Part shown: in pieces, positions 15,001 through 25,600 of the stretch
How positions within the stretch are numbered: the first letter of the stretch is position 1
Layout of the letters: every line of letters starts with the position of its first letter
Assembly: GCA_024734555.1 (NCBI GenBank)
Contig: JANPWX010000076.1
Coordinates: forward strand, 5,399,504-5,463,503
Direction: 5' to 3'
DNA length: 64,000 nt
DNA from: Trochalopteron elliotii
Lineage: Eukaryota; Chordata; Aves; Passeriformes; Leiothrichidae
Made by a program: the position numbers and the translations under genes
The notes under the pieces: generated by a model
The model's input: the letters and a program-made list of their open reading frames with translations, nothing else
What the model was told of the DNA's origin: nothing
Databases searched by the model: none

Positions 15001-18000
15001 TCTATTCTCAGACATTCTCTCTTTGCTATCTCCCTTGATTGTGCATTCTTCCACGACTAGTAAGATTTTTGTAAGGCATTCAAAAGTGCTACACTTTTTC
15101 AGTTCATATTTCATCTTTCCCCTCGTGTTGTTCAAAAGCTTTCTACCTTTTGAATTTCTTCCTTTGAGGAAAAAATATTGAATTCATCTGACTACAAACG
15201 GACTTCTATGAGCAAAGGTATGTACACCTGGGGTAGTTATCCTAGACTGACTTTGAAGCTAAAGGAGAGAAATGAGCAGGGCAACTGGGGACAAGTCATC
15301 CTATTCCTAAATACGTATTTAAAATAAAACATATAAAATTGTCATGTAAAAGGGCCTCTCCTTATTCATTAATGTAAGCCTAGAACAGTGCAGCTCTGAT
15401 ATATTTAACTAAAGCACAGCTACAGTAAGTTCAGTAATATGAATGCTTATCACAGGTATTTCCTACCAATTTTCATGAACAATTACAATCCCACAGCATA
15501 TTCAAAGGTAATGATAGCCCCACTAACCCATCATAGGACAGAGAAATTACATTTCCAGTGTATTTCCACCTTAAGACATGATCGAATCTATTGTCGAAAT
15601 GTCAATAATTCCTATTAGTTTCTTTGTGAAGAAGCTTATGTTTTCATAAAATAAGCATTTCTGAGGTACTTCACTGATTCACAGGTACCTGCATTATTGA
15701 CCTGTCAACTGCTGCCACCTTTGCTCAGAACTTTACATCTGCAGGGTCAAGGCCCTGAGCCTCATCTAACAAGCTCTGCAGAAAAAATACAGCCATTTCA
15801 ACTAAGTCTGACCTGTGTCTTTCAAGTATTTCTGAAGATGCTTCTGTACATGCAAGTTTCTCTAAGAAGAGCTGGAGAAGGTTTAGCAGACAGGCCATTA
15901 TGCCAACTCTGCAGAGCCATGTGAGGGCTGCTTTATATGCTCTTCCCTCTGTTCCTAATTGGGTCTTGCCCTTGCCCTGTAAATCTAGGACCTCAGCCAG
16001 TTTCCTTGCTTTCACTGCTTTCCATCCATTACATATCTCCAATTACTGGCTGGAGTGTCTTAAGGGACATCACTACTCAAACAAAAGACCAAAACCCCTC
16101 AGAGCAGGTATGATTTCAAGGAGATAGCAAGTAAATGTGTCTCACATAGGCTTTCTGCCATTTCATCACTGTTTAGTTTAAGCTGTCAAACCCCCCTGAA
16201 TGTTTTGAAAATATTTCAGGATGTTGATTAGGAACATCTATAGTTAGAAAATTAATCACTGCTATGAACCCCAGAATCACATTAGATATCTAGAAAGGCT
16301 TTAAGGTTACATAGCTTTTAACAATCAAAATAGAGGAACTTGACAGATCATTCTAGCCTCCACAAATTAAATTGCTGACACACTAACAAGATCCTTTCTC
16401 TAAAGGAACAGCAGCATTTTTACTTAATGCAGGTAGACTAAGTATTCAGCTGCTTTATTTTTTTAAACCACTAATTTCTGAGCAAAAGCTTCAGATGAGC
16501 ACCTACTCCATTGAATAATGTCATCAACTACAGGCAGAATGCTAGCAACTAATTGTATTAAGAAATTCTGGAATACAAGGCTGGTTTACTCCACACAGCA
16601 TGCACATCTAGGCAATGGGTAGAAAAAAACCCAAGCCATTTGCACAGCTTCTTTTGCCTCTTTCTTCTCCTTCCCTGATACAGGTGTGTATATGTGTGTA
16701 TACACATATGTACACACACACTAATAAAAATACAAGGCAGAGTATATCAGCCTTGTATAGTGGAACCTCTTAATACAATCAATTTCAAGCATACATATAT
16801 AAAAATATATATAAAGGAACATTAAGGATAAACAAGTTTTTATGCAGAATGGTGAAAATCTTTCTGGAGGAAGTAAAATATTTTCACTGTTCTGCACAGA
16901 ACAAAGCAGACAGCTTCCCCAGAAATAGCAGCACACATCAGCAATGCAGCTATCAACTATGCAAAGTCAACACAGCAATATGAAAATATTAATCCTATTC
17001 TCCAAGTATACAGAAGGTGAGGAGGGCAAGAGGAAAAAGAGTACTATAAACATTACTGTAAGTACATCTCTTAAAAGCCGATGGCCTTCAGCAGAGTTCA
17101 CAAACTCTTCCCAAAGCTTTTACTACAATAAATTAGTTGAAAATATTGTTGACTGATTGACCTTTTATTTCTGAGACCAAGGAAAAAGGTTTGAAAAAGA
17201 CTGAAAAAGTTCAGGTCCATAACAAAGAGCAACAGCATTACAGAACAACTGGATCTAAGTTATTTCATGTACAGGCCATGATGAAGACAAAAGCAAGCAG
17301 TTTAAGTTGCATCTAAGGAATAAAGGTGAGTCAAGGAAAGGCAAAGAGATGAGTGATACAGTGAAAGGCAAGAGACAAGACATCTCTGCACAGCATCCTG
17401 GAGAGCTAAAAGCAAGTCCTCTGTCCCTGCACAAGAAGAGTTATGAAAGGAGTGCAGTGAACAAGACAGAATTGCTCAGAGCTCCTCCAGGTCGATGCTC
17501 AAAGACCTACTACTGACTGAAATACACCTGGATGCCCAAAGGAGATTGCAAAAAAACTGCCCTGAGCAATATCCCTCTCTTCCACTGATAGTCTTGCCAT
17601 GCTACAGGCAGAAGTTCTTGAATTAATTTTCTACACTCTGCAGTATGAAAGAAGCTATGTATTTAATCAAAGGATGTACAAGGAAGGGGGGAAGAAAAAA
17701 CACTTCAGCAACACAAGACAAAGTTACAGAAAGTATTTCCAATTTATCCACAAGAAAAATCCAAGTGCCAATAACAGGAAGCCTGAATTGGAGGAAAATG
17801 CTGGCTATCCATATTAAATTAAGAGATGTATTGTTAAATAAAAACAGCTACGTTGACATCCACAGCTAAAAAGATGCCTCAAGCTATCATCTGGAAAAAC
17901 ACTACGTCACTGCATGGCACGTGGCTTCCTTCCCATATTCTTTGTTCATTTAGTTGTTTCATAATAACTGTTTGGAGCTTTAGAAAAAAACCAAAGCAGC

Positions 18001-18840
18001 CTGTATCTGTCAATAGAAAAAAAAATGGTGTTCATGCATCTTGGTCTACAAATTACTGCTTAAAGGGAAAAAAGTTATATGCCAAATTCAACTCAATTCA
18101 CTTCAATGCAAAAGAATCATCCTTTCTAATTCAGATTTTTTTAGTGATACAGGATTAGTTAGTCTTCTTTTATTGTTTCTAAACAACACAAGCACATTGT
18201 TTAATGCCTATTTCACATATAACTAACAAAGAGAACTCCTCAAGAAACATGGCCATTAAACACTCACTTTTCAAGCAAAGAGCTGAAGCACATATCTGAA
18301 CAATATACAGTTTTGAGTGCAGCTTGAGTAGAAACAGCAGCTCAGTATGCTAAGCTTTCCATTCACATCATCACCTGTATTTTCTTCATAACAAGTGCAT
18401 ATGTAGGCAGACAGATTGGGCTGTTTCCAACAGTTGCCCTGTCATTTTAAAGATTATTTCCACAAACAGCATGCAGATGTAAACAGTGCTGGTTGACTTT
18501 CCTCTTTTGCTTCCCTCCTTCTTGGCTGGCAGACACAACTTCTGCAGAGTCAAAACCAAGGCCCCTCATACAAGACCTGTTCTTTTCTTTCAAACAGGGC
18601 TGGGGAGCAAAGAAGCTTTTTAAGAAAACATTGTTAATTCTGTAGATGGGTGAAGAGGGCTTGACTTGACCTATCCAAATCTGAAAGCCGGGGCCTGAAA
18701 ACAACACCCTGCCTCTTCAGGGAGATGGTGACCTCAACAAGTACCAAGTAAGACAACATACACCAATATTTAAGCTAAGACATAGCTAGCAGCCAGCTGC
18801 TATTTCAGACAGAAAATAAGGGCCACTGCTCTAACTCTCT
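1..18840. other. no gene recognised (presumed host intron or downstream DNA)
   Basis: This is AT-rich sequence with short A or T runs (for example 10306-10321). Every open frame longer than 60 codons is within chance expectation, and none resembles a protein family I know. I looked on both strands for mir-30c-2, using its TGTAAACATCCTACACTC arm and its 3' arm, and did not find it. Confidence 0.6.
16684..16722. repeat. near-palindromic (TG)n/(CA)n microsatellite
   Basis: A TG/TA-rich tract runs into a CA-rich tract around the centre TGTGTATACACA, so the whole segment is almost self-complementary and could form a cruciform. No gene association is seen. Confidence 0.7.
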
Positions 18841-19890
18841 TGTATTGGGTTTGCATGGCTAGGTTCTGGGTAGTAGTGGAGACTACAAGGGTGGCTTCTG
18901 TGAGAAGCTGCCAGAGGCTTTCCCCATGTCTGGCAGAGCCAATGACAGCCAGCTGTGAGATGGACCCACTGCTGGCCAAGACTGAGCCAGTCTGAAAAGG
19001 CAGTAGTCTCCCATGATAACACATTTAAGAAGGAAAAGAAGTTATTGTGCAAAAATAATTTGGCTCTGAGAGGAGTGAGAATATGTAAGAGGAACACTAG
19101 GCAAACACCAAGGTAAGTGGAAGGAGAGGGAGGAGGTGGTCCAGGCACTGGAGCAGAGATTCCCCTGCACTCCATGGGGATAGAGAGATCCACCTGCAGC
19201 CTGTGGAGGAGACCCACACCTCAGCAGGTGGAAGCTCAACAGATGCTGTGACTCTGCTAGAAGTCTGTGCTGGAGTAGGGTCCTGGCAGACCCAACAGAC
19301 CCATAGAGAGAGGAGTCCATGCTGGAGCAGGTTTCCTGGTAGGACTTCAGTGTGGGGGATCCACACTGAATCAGGCTGTGCCTGAAGGATGGCACTGTGG
19401 GGATGAGTGACCCATGTTGGAGCAGTTCATGAAGAACTTAAGTCCATGGGAAGGATTCACACTGGAGAAGCTCCTGGAGAACTGCCTCCCATGGGAGGTA
19501 TCCCATGCTTCAGCAGGGGAAAAACTCCTCTCCCTGATCACCATCAAGAACAATCTGTGATGAACTGATCATAGCTACTATTCTCCATCTCCCTTTGCCA
19601 CTGTGGGGGAGGAGGTAGAGCCTGGAAAGTATGGGGGAGTGAGGAAAAGATGCTTTTAAGCTTTGTTTTACTTCTCATTATTCTGCTCTAATTTTGAATG
19701 GTAATAAATTCAATTAATATCCCCAAGTCAAGTCTGTTTTGCCCATGATGATATTTGATGAGTGATCTCTTTCTGTCCTTATTTCAACTCATGAACCTTT
19801 TGTTTTATTTTCTTTCCCTGTCCAGTTGTGAAAGGCAGTGATAGAGTGGCTTTCATGGGTGCCTGGAATCCAGCCAGGGTCAAACCACCA
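18841..19890 (+). mobile_element. avian endogenous retrovirus long terminal repeat, apparently solo
   Basis: The segment starts TGTATTGGGTTTGCATGG and ends CAGCCAGGGTCAAACCACCA, so it has TG...CA ends. It contains an AATAAA signal at 19703-19708 and closely resembles a long LTR family that is widespread in birds; I recognise the sequence but do not give a library name. A run of degenerate roughly 50-bp units built on a GCTGGAGCAG-like core occupies about 19144-19520. These units keep several frames open, which explains the overlapping minus-strand frames here. No gag, pol or env frame flanks it, so a solo LTR is most likely. No clear target-site duplication was seen, so the exact ends are uncertain by a few bases. 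Confidence 0.85.
19703..19708 (+). terminator. LTR polyadenylation signal AATAAA
   Basis: AATAAA lies about 185 bases before the 3' end of the LTR and is followed by a T/G-rich segment. It fits the R-region polyadenylation signal of the element in plus orientation, opposite to the presumed host transcript. Confidence 0.55.
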
Positions 19891-22394
19891 TAAATTCTTC
19901 TGAAGTTTAGCCCTAGCAGTTTTTAAGGGGTAGTTGGCAGAAGAGCAGGTTCCATGTTTGAAGCTTTTTACGAAGAAAACTCCTGTGCATGTAGTGTGAT
20001 TAGAGGCTGAAGAAAACAGTCCCAACATATTACTACACTTTCCAAGAGGAGAGGAAACATGCTGAACTTTGAGACGGTACGTAATTCAGGAAGAAGAGTA
20101 ATAGAATGGGTATTGAAAGAATTTCCTGCCAAAGCACAAATATTATCAATATGTAAATCTTCACAGGAGGTACTTAATGCTTTTGATATTAAATACTCTG
20201 CCTATGCAAGTCTTTTCCTATTGCTCAATCCTCTTCAAAACTACTGTGAAGCTTTCCAGATGAGGAGATTATGTCAAGAATCCTCTGCCTAGATGGCATT
20301 TCTCAAGTGCATCCAAGTCTCATAAATTTCATTACAAGTTCACTTAGAAAGTTCTTGTGGTTGTCAATAAAGCCAGTTTTAAGCCCAGAAAGACTCCTCT
20401 AAGCACTTGTCATTTGTTAAAACCACAACTCTGTTCATTACTGTTCTACTTTGTCAGCAGTAACACCCACCTCTATCATTCACAAATGTAACCTGACTGT
20501 TGCCCGTAATTCCCATTTTTCTTCCACCATAAACACCAAAAATTCAGCTTCTTCTACAACCCATGTAAGTCATACCCTGAACAACTACCTTGGCTCTGAA
20601 TTAAATTTGCAATTATTTTAAGTCAAATGTTGTATTTGCTGAATTTTCTTTTTCTGAGTTCACTACAAGCTTTTCAGAGTTTTAGGACTGCAAGAAAAGG
20701 CTTTTGGAAACCTCTGCCCATTCCACCTGCTCCATCTGCAGAGAAAAAAATCATCAACCTTAAATCACAGCTTCATCAGTGTCTCTCCTAATTTCAAATC
20801 CATATACTATCCAACTAAACTATCATCTTTCAAGATATTTACAGCCAAATAAATAACTGGCTAAGATACGTCTTCTGTCTTCCTACATTTTAATTAGCAA
20901 ACAACTCAAAGCCACTAAAAATGGGGAGGGCCCATCCCTCTGCCCTCCTCATCTCAGTTTTCCCATGTGACCCCTGCCCACATCATTTAAATTCCACTTT
21001 GATGCCACTTGTCTTGAATCAGGCTGTAAATCCTTTTTGGGAGACCTCATACCTTACTATGAACAAGAAGAGTGCAAGATGATGTACAGTGCTAATCCTA
21101 ACAGGACCTTCAAGCATCACTGAAATACAATACAATTTGAACCTGACAAGTACACCAATCTGAATGCTATTTGCAAAACACGGATTAGTGAAGTTTCTCA
21201 AATACAAAATATGGGGGTTTTGACATTGCAGATACTGTTTTATCTACCTATATGACAATAATATTTTGTAAGAACTCTGACCAGGACATTAACTTCTTTA
21301 CAAAAAAAGTCACAAAGTTTGGAAAGTCTTAGGGTATCTGTATCTTATGGGAAACATAAAGGGACAGATTAATGTTTAGACTATGTCCTCTCATACTTTT
21401 ATACAAACATGCACACAAACATATTTGAGATAAAAGGATACCAACAACAAAAAAAAATTAACAACACAACTCACTTCATCAAAAGCACAGATACTTAACA
21501 CATGTAACAAGCAGATGCATATGTTCTCTACATTCTCTCAAGAAGTAATTCACTAGTGCTTTCAGTATCAACTTAAATCAGATATGTGCCACAACCTCAC
21601 TGCTCTTTTTCTGGCATGACAGCAATCACCCTTAAGTAGTGTCCCAATCACATAAATTGGTCTCTATGTCTTAACGGTTGTTATTTTAGCAACAGGGTTC
21701 ACCCACACATATAATTAGTTGGCAGGACTGGAATCTTGAAATTGCCTCTATTGACTTCTAGAAAAGTATGAAAAGTATGAATCAACTTTTAGCACTTCCT
21801 CATTTTTTTCTTTTTTTTTTTTTTCTATTGCAAGAGGGGGGTGAAGAGGAAGATCACTGAACCTCAAACAACAGAGATGCTATGATACATCAGGGGTAAA
21901 CCCAGACACACGAAATCTCCCTGATCTCCCCATCAATTTTCAGGGTTAGGCCTCTTTCAGGAAAAATAATTTTTTAATACTTTCCCCCCTTCCCCCAGTT
22001 TTGCTTACTGGTGAATTTCTAGTTTCCAGAAGTCCTTTTAAGTGATTACTTCCTACAAGGCTTAGGATTTCAAATTCTAAGTGAACCACTGGAGAGATGA
22101 TAAAGATGTGAAATAATCTTGTGAAAGCTTTCCAGCAGAGTCTAAAAGCCAGGCAACCTGTACAAACAAGCAACTCTGAAAACTTAAAACTGAGTTTGCA
22201 GTTAAAAATATAACCATTTCCATTTTTGATTCTTCCTAACAGAGACTGGATGATTTCTAGACATTAAGACACAGACATTACAAGAAAGATTAAGCAGTAT
22301 GTAGAAAAGTTTGGCCTAATTCGTATGCCTGTGATAAATGAAATAGACAGCTATGTTTTAGGTGTCAAACATTTCTTGACGTCTGTGGCAGTTG
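19891..22394. other. non-coding stretch between the LTR and mir-30a
   Basis: This is AT-rich, with a T-rich low-complexity run near 21805-21826. No exon, repeat family or structural RNA was recognised. Confidence 0.55.
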
Positions 22395-22397
22395 GCA

Positions 22398-22419
22398 GCT
22401 GCAAACATCCGACTGAAAG
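22398..22419 (-). ncRNA. mature miR-30a-3p
   Basis: This is the 22-nt 3' arm product. It begins CUUUCAGUCGGAUGUUUGC on the minus strand. Both arms of mir-30a are known to be loaded into Argonaute in vertebrates. No substitution relative to the vertebrate 3p sequence is apparent. Confidence 0.94.
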
Positions 22420-22439
22420 CCCCATCTGCTGCTTCACAG

Positions 22440-22461
22440 CTTCCAGTCGAGGATGTTTACA
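22440..22461 (-). ncRNA. mature miR-30a-5p
   Basis: This is the 22-nt guide strand on the 5' arm of the hairpin. It begins UGUAAACAUCC on the minus strand and has the miR-30 family seed GUAAACA at nucleotides 2-8. The segment CUCGACUGGAAG after the seed region is the one that distinguishes 30a/30d/30e from 30b and 30c. Confidence 0.96.
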
Positions 22462-22466
22462 GTCGC

Positions 22467-22620
22467 TCACTGTCAACAGCAACACACATTCCTTGGCTGT
22501 TTATTTTATATTATTAGCATGCAGAAGCCTCCAAGCAGGTTAGTTAAGATCACTACAACTTCTGTTGCTGTGTTGCTGCCTGCGGATGTACGCTGAACTG
22601 TTTTTATAGTATTTACTAAT
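22467..22620 (-). other. mir-30a upstream flank, likely conserved
   Basis: This is the pri-miRNA segment immediately 5' of the hairpin on the minus strand. It includes the basal stem sequence that matches the vertebrate mir-30a flank, followed by an AT-rich segment with TAATAATATAAAATAAACAG. Conservation beyond the basal stem is my expectation and has not been measured. Confidence 0.4.
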
Positions 22621-25600
22621 GAAATAATGTACAACTTCCAGAGGAACATTTGCAAACAGCTAGGCATATTTTCTATTCAAGCATTACTATTCTAGTATTA
22701 TGTTGTCTGTTTTACACACAGTAAGGATTAAATAAAGACGTACAAAAAGAGCAACTTGCTTTCACTGTTGTATTTGTTTTTGTTCTCCAAGAGACTTGAT
22801 CAATCCTGCCACATTCACACAAAAGCTGCATTACTCTACAACAAAGTTCACTTATCAGCACAGCAACTAAAAATAGTAACCAGCACAAAAATAGAACCAA
22901 ACCCTTCCTAAGGGTATTTCACTGAAGTGTCTGGGATGGCTTCCTTCCCCTCAGAAAAGTGGGTGCAAGGAAGTTATATTATATTAGAAGTTAGCTTATG
23001 CAATATTTGCTTCTAAATAAAACCATGGAAAAAACCCCACCACCCAGCCCACAGGGGACTGTGGGGATGAGGGAAGAAGTTGTACATCAAGCTCTGCAAA
23101 GGTTTCAATAAAATTCAAGATTTCTACAAATTATCTGAGCTAACCAGTTGCTGCTACTCTTCATGTAGAGTTGGCAGAATGGCGTTTCTCACCAAATGAA
23201 AAAGCCAAAAAGATTTGGCATAACAACATCTTAGTTGTACAGTTCTGCTGGGTTTTTCTGTTCTATCCCCCATTTCCTTATTACGTTAATGACAGGGAAA
23301 AGTACAGATTAATCACTCAACTACTTTTCTGAAGTCATATGAAACCGCAGCAGGCAAGCAGAGTGATTATATCACTTTAATTATAAGGTGTTTTTCCTTG
23401 AAAGTTTCTTACCCCCAAATGAAATTACCACACTGTAAAACCAAGTAGGTTATGAAAAGACTGTAGCTGGAACACAGAAGCCTGTGCCATATTTACTCAA
23501 ACTGATAAGTGTGAAGGATCTCTATAAATCACTTTCAAAACTCAGGGTTATATTTTCTATACTAAGGTTAAGAAAATTAATCTTTCAGGCAGCAGGTGAA
23601 AACAAGCAGAATTATGCTAGGGCCTTTCCCTTTATTCAATATAAACTTTGAGCTACTAAAGCTTCCAAGGGAATCACATTTTCTCAATGGGTCAAGTCAC
23701 TAAGGAAACAAAGCAAACTTTATCAGTGCTGCACAACTCTACATTCCAGAAATTCCTAGCACTTGGCATCTATATACCACACCAAAGCCACAGGATCCAC
23801 TCACCCTCTCCTTAGGAGAGCTATCATGACAAGCTATGAAATTCTCAGCAAGGTCCCCAACTTTTCACAAAGTTGGCAATATGAGGAGGTAATGGCCTTT
23901 CCTGTGTGAGATCTACTGAAGAACAGGACAGTAAGAAAATATATTTACTATAACAATACTTTGGGAAAAAAGGAAAAGAGTTCCTTTCCTGGCAAGTTCC
24001 ATCTTCTTTATCACAAGACAGCTAAGAAATACACTTAAATCACCTTGTAAAACAATATGCATAGATAGTACCAAAAAAAAGAAAACCCAAAAAAATCCCA
24101 CAAAACAAAAAACCCTCAAATGCAAAACATTGATTGCGGAATGGAAGTATTTCAGCCTAATTACACCTACTCATGACACTAAAATTATAATTTCATTTGT
24201 AAATATACTGGCCTAATAGGTACACCTTAAAGGGGGAAAATACAGGAAAGTTATAAAATTGAATTAATTAGATGAAGGACATGATATTAGCAACAATATG
24301 CAATCCCATTCCCTATATGGCTACCTTCCCATTTTAAAAACACACACAGATTATATCTGTATGCAAGTCAAAAGAAGGTCAATCTAAAACTGTGAGGCAC
24401 TTTGTCATACAGCATAGACTGTTACACAGAAGAAGGCAATGAGTTGTCTTTACCACTCTGATATTTAATTTGTAAAGTCTTTAGTAAGGAAGTGGTGTTT
24501 AGTAAGAAAGTGTCCAAGACTCAAATAGCAATCAACAGGGCTTGATACATACTGATCTTGATAAGGTGGAACATACCTGAACAGGTAAAATACTGGTAAG
24601 ACAAAAGGAATAACATTTGAACTTTTCAATGTCTTCACGAATTTATAGTTCATGTCTCAGAAGGAGAAAGGGGCAAACTGGCAGCACTTAAGCCCTGTTC
24701 TGTGAAAAAAAAAAAAAGCTTTCCACTGCTTCTCTCATTCCACTGAAATTTCTAAGCCAGATGAATGGATTATCCGTGACAAAGAAAGAACTACAAAAAC
24801 AAACAAACAAAGCAACTAAACTAAAACTGGCTAAGTGTTCCTAGAATTCAAAAACAGTGCCTCTACGTTTTCTGTTACCTTCCACACAGACGAGGTGCTA
24901 GGGTAACTCAGACAGGTAAATTAGTTTTTCATCATATGAGATTAACACTGGAATATCAACAGAGGAAAATGCAAATTAAAAGCTACATAGAATTTGCAAA
25001 AACTTAACTCAAGGCAATTATTTTCTAAGCTGCTTTATAGTTTACATTTTCAAATTTGCTTGTCAAAACCTTTAAGATCATCTTTAAATATGGGAAAATA
25101 TTATTCCTCCTCTTCCTGTCACTGACAGCACAGGAAGATTAAGCACACATTACTTATATGAACTCAAGTTCACAGCTGTTATGATACAGCATGAGTTTCT
25201 CCAACTGTTGCAGATGAATCCAATTCTCCCAACTGCATTTTAGTTCTAAAAGGCCTGAAGCAGCAGGCTCCTCCTGCACTAAGCAGGCAGTTGCAGACAA
25301 GCAGTTGAAATTACGCACCAAACGAGACACAAAACAGCCAAACATTTGGAAACGAGATGTCAAAAGTCTTGGTGAAATCATGAACAACACGTCGTGCCTC
25401 GTTTTCTTGAGCCTCTTCCCAAAATTCTCTCCTCAATGTCTAATCATTAAAGACTTTAATCAGCTTCTAATCCACCCAAGTGAATGAATGCTACAGTGCA
25501 CCTCACTAGCAATATATCTGGCGAAAAAAAGCCCAAGAACTTATGTCGTGGATATCAGCAGATCCTACTTCAGTCCCCTTCATAAGAGATACCCACACCT

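Larger units (their letters stand above)
22395..22466 (-). ncRNA. MIR30A: mir-30a microRNA precursor hairpin
   Basis: Seen: read on the minus strand, this 72-nt segment folds into a long hairpin whose 5' arm holds the miR-30a-5p sequence (seed GUAAACA) and whose 3' arm holds miR-30a-3p. The arms pair over about 20 bp with a 2-nt bulge and a G-U pair. The loop is one base longer than my recollection of human mir-30a and differs at a few positions, whereas both mature arms match. The upstream flank reads TGCTGTTGACAGTGAGCG, the basal stem used in miR-30-based vectors. Known: mir-30 family members repress targets involved in autophagy, EMT, and muscle and kidney development; Drosha and Dicer process the hairpin. 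The loop and 3p arm separate this from mir-30b, c, d and e. Inferred: it is intronic in a minus-strand host RNA that starts near 32 kb. Very confident in identity. Confidence 0.97.
22378..22475 (-). promoter_or_regulatory. Drosha processing signals around mir-30a
   Basis: On the minus strand a UG dinucleotide lies 14-13 nt before the 5p start (22475-22474). A UGUG motif lies at the start of the apical loop. A CNNC motif (CGTC) lies 17-20 nt after the 3p end (22381-22378). These are the three primary-sequence signals recognised by DROSHA, DGCR8 and SRSF3 in animal pri-miRNAs. All three at the right spacing argue for a functional locus and not a decayed copy. Confidence 0.8.

Noticed and set aside
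18831..19553. Several overlapping minus-strand frames
   Set aside because: Produced by the internal repeat units of the LTR; they do not encode retroviral proteins.
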